The notes under the pieces: generated by a model
The model's database searches: none
What the model saw: the letters and a program-made list of their open reading frames with translations, nothing else
What the model was told of the DNA's origin: nothing
Shown here: positions 7,174 through 10,951 of the stretch, in pieces
Layout of the letters: each line of letters opens with the position of its first letter
Numbering within the stretch: position 1 is the stretch's first letter
Program-made: the position numbers and the translations under genes
Assembly (NCBI GenBank): GCA_036495485.1
Contig: DASXMU010000349.1
Span: forward strand, 1-10,951
DNA length: 10,951 nucleotides
Reading direction: 5' to 3'
From: PALSA-505 sp036495485
Lineage (GTDB): Bacteria; Actinomycetota; Actinomycetes; Streptosporangiales; Streptosporangiaceae

Positions 7174-7277
7174 AGTGCTATTCCGAAATGCTAGCACTAA
7201 ACATTCCTGGCAGTGCGGAAAATAGTTTTTCCGAGATGCTACGAAGCCGTGTGCGTATCTATGGTGAAGCCGTGTGC
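7174..7277. repeat. Cluster of short repeats next to the tRNA fragment
   Basis: Several short repeats crowd into about 100 AT-richer bases. TTCCGAAATGCTA (7181-7193) and TTCCGAGATGCTA (7229-7241) are direct repeats, 12 of 13 identical. AGTGCTA (7174-7180) and TAGCACT (7192-7198) are inverted. GAAGCCGTGTGC occurs twice, 23 bases apart (7243-7254, 7266-7277). Beside an att core on the element side, such repeats could be integrase arm-type or excisionase sites. That role is inferred; no integrase gene is nearby. Confidence 0.45.
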
Positions 7278-7323
7278 CTAATTCGCTCTCCTCGGATTTG
7301 GGGTTAGTATTCTGCAGCAGTAT

Positions 7324-7357
7324 GAGAGGCCACCCAGATTGCGCTGGACGGCCTCTC
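7324..7357 (+). terminator. Hairpin between att relic and IS
   Basis: Perfect 8-bp inverted repeat GAGAGGCC / GGCCTCTC (7324-7331, 7350-7357), 18-base loop, about 45 bases before the IS left end. It could be a transcription terminator of lost upstream genes. No T-run. Confidence 0.3.
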
Positions 7358-7400
7358 GGTGTGTCGGCACGAGTATGTGGTCAGCTGGGTGCAAAGCTGA

Positions 7401-7426
7401 GGGTGCCGGAAACCTGTGCCACCTGG
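7401..7426 (+). repeat. Left terminal inverted repeat of the IS
   Basis: 26 bases, 23 matching the right end in inverted orientation; the mismatches are at repeat positions 9, 16 and 24. Confidence 0.75.
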
Positions 7427-7458
7427 GGAATATCCTGTGGCGCGCTTGCCGGGTGTTC

Positions 7459-8598
7459 GTGGACGCCGTGCCCGTCTTGCTCGCCTTGGCATGGGATGAT
7501 CTTCGGCTTGTGGGCTTGAAGCTGATCTTCCTTATCGTCTTCCGTGTCGTGTCGCTGCTCCGCTTGTCGCGCCGGGAGCCGTGGTGGAAGGACGCGGAGA
7601 TCCTGATCCTGCGCCACCAGCTGGCTGTGGCCGAGCGCGAGCGGCCGCGGGTTCATTCGCGGCTGATGTGGCCGGACCGGGCGTGGTTGGCCCTGCTGGC
7701 GGGGACGCTGCCGCCCGGCCGCCTCGCGGCGATGCGATTGATCGTGACCCCGGGCACGATCTTGCGGTGGCACCGGGACATCGTCCGCCGCCGGTGGGCG
7801 CGCCGGTCGCGCCGGGGCCGGTCCGGGCGCCCAGCGACGCACCGCAAGGTGCGGTCGGTGGTGCTGAGACTGGCACGGGAGAACGAAGCCTGGGGTTACC
7901 GCCGTATCCATGGCGAGCTGGCGGGGCTCGGTATCACGGTGGCTCCGTCCACGGTGTGGGAGATCCTCAAGCGCGCCGGGACCGAACCGGCACCGCGCCG
8001 TAACGGGCCGGGCTGGCCGGAGTTCCTGCGGTCCCAGGCGCAGGGGATCCTCGCCGTGGACTTCTTCACCGCCTGCCTGCTCAGCGGAGCGAAGGTCTAC
8101 GTCCTGGCCGTCATCGGGCACGGCACCCGCCGGGTGCGCGTCCTCGGCGCGACGGAGTACCCGGTCCAAGCGTGGATGGTGCAGCAGGCCCGCAATCTGC
8201 TCATGGACCTCGAAGACGCGGGGACGCGGGTGAAGTTCGTGATTCATGACCGGGATGCGAGCTTTCCCGCCGCGTTCGATGAGGTGTTCCGGGCCGCTGG
8301 CGCCAGAGTGATCCGCACTGCCGTCCAGGCGCCCCGCATGAATTCGATCATGGAACGGTGGATCGGCTCCTGCCGGCGGGAGCTGCTGGACCGGACCCTG
8401 GTCTGGAACCAGCGGCACCTGATGACCGTCCTGCGCGAGTACGAGGGCTTCTATAACACCCACCGGCCGCACCGGACCTTGAAGCAGGCCGCGCCGCTGC
8501 GCCCGCTGCCCGAACGAGTCACCGACCTCGATCACTTCCGGGTCCAGCGCCGCGACCGCGCTGGCGGCGTGATTCACGAGTATCGCCTGGTGGCATAG
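7459..8598 (+). CDS. IS transposase, retroviral-integrase (rve) DDE type
   Basis: 379 residues from GTG 7459; GTG 7468 and nearby TTG codons are possible. The frame is open further upstream, but earlier starts fall close to or outside the IS end. The N-terminal part has WKDAEILILRHQLAVAERER and the WGYRRIHGELAGLGITVAPS helix region, typical of single-ORF actinobacterial integrase-core transposases. The catalytic triad is Asp201 (LAVDFF), Asp264 (VIHDRD) and Glu299 (NSIMERW), giving D,D-34-E spacing. It is followed by YNTHRPHRTL near the C-terminus, the usual end of the rve core in IS3/IS481-like enzymes. The gene is intact and sits inside matching inverted repeats, so it may be active. Exact IS family not fixed; IS481/IS3-like is my best guess. 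Confidence 0.85.
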   Translation: MDAVPVLLALAWDDLRLVGLKLIFLIVFRVVSLLRLSRREPWWKDAEILILRHQLAVAERERPRVHSRLMWPDRAWLALLAGTLPPGRLAAMRLIVTPGTILRWHRDIVRRRWARRSRRGRSGRPATHRKVRSVVLRLARENEAWGYRRIHGELAGLGITVAPSTVWEILKRAGTEPAPRRNGPGWPEFLRSQAQGILAVDFFTACLLSGAKVYVLAVIGHGTRRVRVLGATEYPVQAWMVQQARNLLMDLEDAGTRVKFVIHDRDASFPAAFDEVFRAAGARVIRTAVQAPRMNSIMERWIGSCRRELLDRTLVWNQRHLMTVLREYEGFYNTHRPHRTLKQAAPLRPLPERVTDLDHFRVQRRDRAGGVIHEYRLVA

Positions 8599-9590
8599 GT
8601 TTTCGGCACCCACAACCGGGACAGGCTCAATAATTCGACTCTCGGCATGCGCTCATTGAGCCGGTGGGCCAAATCCAGCCAATCATTGGCGATCTGGCAG
8701 GCGAGCTGAACGACCATCGGCGCGCAGTGTGGCGGGATCGCATCGATTACGCTGGACCGCTCGTGCGGCTCGACCGGGTTGTGTTGCAGCCAGCGCAGCA
8801 GTCGCTTACCTTGCCGGTTGTACCGGAGCGACGGATCGCGAAGCAGCCTGTCCACCACAAAGGCGGGAGCCTGCCGCGTGACCCGGTGGATTACCGGCCT
8901 GGCGGCCGGTCTCGGCAGATGCTCACGCTCACCTGTGATACCCAGCCGGGTTGGAACGGGTTCCTCGCCACAGGCAAGACGCTTGCGGACGTCGCGTGCG
9001 GTGGCTGGCGATATCCCCGTACCTTGCGCGATCTCCCGAAGCGACGCGTTCGGGTGTTCGGCGAGGAATTGCACCGCCCGTTGGCGGCCTTCCACGCTGC
9101 TGACCGGCCGCACCTTGCCATCCTTGCCGACGCGGGCGCTGACTTGCGGGACGGCCGCCGAGCGCCGCCTGATAGCTTTGACGGTCTTTGCCGACAGCCC
9201 GGCAAGCTCTGCGATGGTCCGGTCCGACAGATGAGGGTGGGACTGGATAATGCGTTCCGCCGCCGCTTGACGGTCGTGCTGGGAGAGTGGCAGTCCGTGC
9301 CGGACGTTTTCCATGACCGCGTGCAAGAAGGCATCCTCGGAGCTGCCGTCAAAGAATCTAGCCTCGATTGTGGTGCGGCCCTGTAGGGTGGCGGCCCTGA
9401 GCCGGTGTCTGCCGTCGATAACCCGCATGGTGCGCCTGTCGATCAGAATCGGCGGCGTCCCTTCCACCGCTGCCAGCAGGGCGACGTGGCTCATATCCTC
9501 GCCGTCCGATCGCGGCGACTCGCCAGAGCGTATAGATGAAAGCGGAACGACCACGATTTCCGTGGATATCCCGGTGGTGCAGTCATCCAT
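8574..9590 (-). CDS. StrR-family (ParB-like) transcriptional regulator with IS-derived C-terminal tail
   Basis: 338 residues from ATG 9590, where MDDCTTG precedes the conserved VVVPLSSI. The frame is open up to TTG 9743, so a longer start is possible; no Shine-Dalgarno settles it. A ParB/Spo0J N-terminal domain fills residues ~10-85 (ESPRSDGED, RTMRVIDGRHRLRAA, ARFFDG). It is followed by NVRHGLPLS, a first helix-turn-helix (LSDRTIAELAGLSAKTVKAI), the VGKDGKVRP linker, a second helix-turn-helix (NASLREIAQGTGISPATARD), and the C-terminal region DPSLRYNRQGKRLLRWLQ with PPHCAPMV. This is the pattern of StrR-type activators of antibiotic clusters, which bind DNA and switch on pathway genes. The last ~12 residues (from WVPKTY) are encoded by the IS right end, so the native end was replaced, removing little conserved sequence. 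No antibiotic genes accompany it, so the target is unknown. Confidence 0.75.
   Translation of the reverse strand: MDDCTTGISTEIVVVPLSSIRSGESPRSDGEDMSHVALLAAVEGTPPILIDRRTMRVIDGRHRLRAATLQGRTTIEARFFDGSSEDAFLHAVMENVRHGLPLSQHDRQAAAERIIQSHPHLSDRTIAELAGLSAKTVKAIRRRSAAVPQVSARVGKDGKVRPVSSVEGRQRAVQFLAEHPNASLREIAQGTGISPATARDVRKRLACGEEPVPTRLGITGEREHLPRPAARPVIHRVTRQAPAFVVDRLLRDPSLRYNRQGKRLLRWLQHNPVEPHERSSVIDAIPPHCAPMVVQLACQIANDWLDLAHRLNERMPRVELLSLSRLWVPKTYATRRYS
8586..8611 (-). repeat. Right terminal inverted repeat of the IS
   Basis: Partner of the left repeat (23/26). It contains the transposase stop codon (8596-8598) and, on the minus strand, part of the new 3' end of the StrR-like gene. Confidence 0.75.
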
Positions 9591-9795
9591 CGGAGCAGGG
9601 TTGCCGCGATGAAAGGAGTGAAATCCAGCAGCGTTGAGCGCTTCTGCAGTCACATCGACCCCAAGGCTTGTCGAACGGCTACCACACCAGAGGCTGATTG
9701 GTGAGCCGACAAGTTTTTTACTCACTGGCTGGCGAGCTAACAAGGTAGCTACTTACACCTACTGCTTACTGAGGGCGCTGTCAAGGGACATTTTG
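9591..9795. other. Upstream region of StrR-like gene, junk-like
   Basis: About 200 bases between the regulator start and the IS3 remnant. It may hold the regulator's promoter or a few extra N-terminal codons (open minus frame to 9743). The plus-strand GAAAGGAGTGAAA near 9611 is not followed by a convincing gene. Confidence 0.3.
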
Positions 9796-9897
9796 GTTCT
9801 GGGTCATGGTGAGCTGGCCCGGGTGGGCCGTCAGTTGGGTGTTCACCCTGAGGCGTTGCGTGGCTGGGTCAGGCAGGCCAAGATCGACAACAGATGA
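9796..9897 (+). pseudogene. IS3-family OrfA C-terminal fragment
   Basis: The plus-strand frame reads LGHGELARVGRQLGVHPEAL then RGWVRQAKID, the helix-turn-helix end of an IS3-family OrfA transposase component. The front of OrfA and all of OrfB are missing. The homology breaks at about 9893, where an unrelated IS1634-type fragment begins, so the stop codon at 9895-9897 is a junction artefact. Confidence 0.7.
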
Positions 9898-10105
9898 ATG
9901 ACAGCTCGGCCGCCTCGATCGCCTTCTGGTTGGCCTTGGAGATCATGCCCGCGTCCGCCACCACCGTGATGTCAAGCAACTGGTGGGCGGTCATGAAGGA
10001 CTCGATCACTGGCAGCATGGTCTTGGTCTCGGCCATGTTGCCCTCAAACGCGTGCACCATCAGCGGAAGCCCGCTGTCAACGATGTGTGTCAGTTCTAGA
10101 GTCAA
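9893..10105 (-). pseudogene. IS1634-type (IS4 superfamily) transposase fragment
   Basis: The minus strand encodes LTLELTHIVDSGLPLMVHAF, then EGNMAETKTMLPVIESFM, then VVADAGMISKANQKAIEAAE and LSFI. This is the conserved core around the second catalytic Asp (VVADAGM) of IS1634/IS1549-like transposases. Both ends are lost. At 9893 it abuts the IS3 remnant, and at about 10105 it runs into a tandem repeat. About 70 codons of a protein normally several times longer. Non-functional. Confidence 0.75.
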
Positions 10106-10138
10106 CCATCATCCGATCTAGAGTCAACCATTATCCGA
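10095..10138. repeat. Two tandem copies of a 22-bp unit
   Basis: Unit 1 (10095-10116) and unit 2 (10117-10138) both start TCTAGAGTCAACCAT and end ATCCGA, with one C/T difference. Unit 1 overlaps the broken end of the IS1634-type fragment. It may be a slippage duplication or a target-site/end-junction scar. Confidence 0.8.
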
Positions 10139-10239
10139 AGGCCCACACTGATACGGCAGCGGTAGTTCGTGATCGTGGAGTTGTTGGTGCAGATCAGAAG
10201 GACCGCATAGAGGTGCGGCTGCCGCGATCATGATGGGTT
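10139..10239. other. Leader of the IS701-type element
   Basis: About 100 bases between the tandem repeat and the transposase start. It contains a separated inverted pair CGGCAGC (10154-10160) / GCTGCCG (10218-10224). The outer end of the IS701 element probably lies here, but its terminal repeat cannot be set without the other end. Confidence 0.3.
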
Positions 10240-10951
10240 GTGACACACAATCAAGATGCTGCAGCCGCGGTTGCCACGGTAGCTGATGAGGCCGGTGCCG
10301 CGCTGCTGGCGGATCTGCTGGGCCGGGTGGCCGGGTGCTTTCCCCGCCGGGAGACCCGGCAGTCCTGCGGCCAGATGCTCAGCGGGCTGCTGATGGAGCT
10401 GGAAGATCACAACTGCTGGACGATCGCCGAGGCGGCCGGGCACCGCGGGCCGCACCGGCTGCAGCACTTGCTGTCGCGTGCAGTCTGGGACGAGCAGCGG
10501 CTTCCGGACATCGCGTCGGCATGGGCGGCCGGTCGCCTCGATGACGGGGACGGGGTACTGATCGTGGACGAGACGGCCGACGAGAAGTCCTCAGCCGGCG
10601 CGGCCGGCGCGGCCCGCCAGTACAGCGGTACCGTCGGCGGCATCGCCCTGTGCCAGGTGACAGTGACCGTGACCTATGCCACCGGCCGCGGCCACGCGCT
10701 GATCGTCCGGGCGTTGTACCTGCCCGAGGCGCGTGCCGCTGATGAGGAGCACCGCAAGCTGGCCGGCGTGCCAGAGGAAGTGATGTTCTCAACCAAGCCG
10801 CAACTGGCCGAGGCCCTGCTGGAACGCGCGCAAGCTTCGGGGATCCGCGCGGCCTTCGTGGCGGGCGATGAGGTATACGGCGGTCGTGAGCTGCGCCGCG
10901 GCATCCGCCAGCTCGGGATGGGCTATGTGATGGCGGTCCGCGCCAATCACG
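10240..10951 (+). CDS. IS701-family transposase, 5' part (runs off window)
   Basis: Starts at GTG 10240, just after an in-frame stop at 10231, and stays open to the window end (237 codons seen of a usual ~400). The N-terminal region has FPRRETRQSCGQMLSGLLME and NCWTIAEAAGHRGPHRLQHL. The first catalytic Asp is D110 in LIVDETADEKSS, followed by the family signature GAARQYSGTVGGIALCQV, and the second is D210 in FVAGDEVYG. The third acidic residue lies beyond the window. No frameshift is seen in the part present. Confidence 0.9.
   Translation, partial: MTHNQDAAAAVATVADEAGAALLADLLGRVAGCFPRRETRQSCGQMLSGLLMELEDHNCWTIAEAAGHRGPHRLQHLLSRAVWDEQRLPDIASAWAAGRLDDGDGVLIVDETADEKSSAGAAGAARQYSGTVGGIALCQVTVTVTYATGRGHALIVRALYLPEARAADEEHRKLAGVPEEVMFSTKPQLAEALLERAQASGIRAAFVAGDEVYGGRELRRGIRQLGMGYVMAVRANH

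Larger units (their letters stand above)
7401..8611 (+). mobile_element. Complete-looking insertion sequence, about 1.2 kb, with 26-bp imperfect terminal inverted repeats
   Basis: The ends are inverted repeats: the left begins GGGTGCCGGAAACCTGTGCC (7401-7426), and the right, read on the minus strand, begins GGGTGCCGAAAACCTATGCC (8611-8586). They match at 23 of 26 positions. One long transposase gene fills the element, and its stop codon lies inside the right repeat. I found no clear target-site duplication in the immediate flanks (…AGCTGA left, ACAACC… right), so either one flank has been rearranged or the exact outer boundary is a few bases off. Confidence 0.75.

Noticed and set aside
7128..7205. 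A functional tRNA-Arg gene
   Set aside because: Only the 3' half is present; the D-arm and 5' acceptor strand are replaced by unrelated repeat-rich sequence, and the upper anticodon stem does not pair.
7174..7277. CRISPR-like array
   Set aside because: The repeats are 7-13 bases, only two copies each, in mixed orientation and without uniform spacers; no cas genes nearby.
7381..8613. Long minus-strand open frame (410 codons) antisense to the IS transposase
   Set aside because: It is a composition shadow: the plus strand has the DDE triad, helix-turn-helix wording and matching IS ends, while this frame gives Pro/Arg/Gln-rich sequence with no domain.
8664..9386. Plus-strand open frame antisense to the StrR-like gene
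   Set aside because: The minus strand carries clear ParB and helix-turn-helix motifs; the antisense product has no recognisable pattern.
9634..9795. Plus-strand ORF start upstream of the IS3 fragment as a real gene
   Set aside because: The stretch before GHGELARVG has no IS3 or other homology that I recognise and is antisense to the front of the regulator frame; the open frame looks accidental.

Overview
The window reads as chromosomal DNA of a high-GC actinomycete (Streptomyces, Frankia, Actinomadura or a relative). This rests on strongly GC-biased codon use, GTG/TTG starts, a StrR-type ParB-like regulator, an actinobacterial OtsA variant and a crowd of actinobacterial IS remnants. It is an accessory region. 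Both edges hold decayed or mobile DNA, and a compact block of unusual intact genes lies between them.

Left edge (1-1116): the 5' part of a serine hydrolase gene (beta-lactamase/class C fold) on the minus strand, broken by an apparent one-base deletion near 565. It is followed by a multiply frameshifted relic of a MobF (TraA/TrwC-type) conjugative relaxase, also on the minus strand, and about 150 bases with nothing recognisable.

Central block (1117-7035): (i) a three-part fusion on the plus strand, SIR2-like / phosphoribosyltransferase-like / mannose-6-phosphate-isomerase-type cupin; (ii) convergent to it, behind a hairpin, a 646-residue protein with an unrecognised N-terminal half and a BadF/BadG/N-acetylglucosamine-kinase-type ASKHA ATPase domain; (iii) divergent from (ii), a 48-codon ORF with a good ribosome binding site, a GC-rich hairpin, then a GT20 trehalose-6-phosphate-synthase-like glycosyltransferase. 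The domains shared by these genes point to phosphorylated sugars and nucleotides (PRPP, NAD-like ligand, ATP, NDP-glucose plus sugar phosphate). That they form one system is an inference. It is the best candidate here for something undescribed.

Right part (7036-10951): a 3'-only relic of tRNA-Arg(CCG), which looks like an attachment-site remnant with clustered short repeats beside it. Then comes a complete-looking IS of about 1.2 kb with 26-bp terminal inverted repeats and a D,D-34-E transposase. This IS cuts into the 3' end of a StrR-family regulator gene, whose last dozen codons now come from IS DNA. Fragments of an IS3 OrfA and an IS1634-type transposase, a 22-bp tandem repeat, and the 5' part of an IS701-family transposase running off the window follow.
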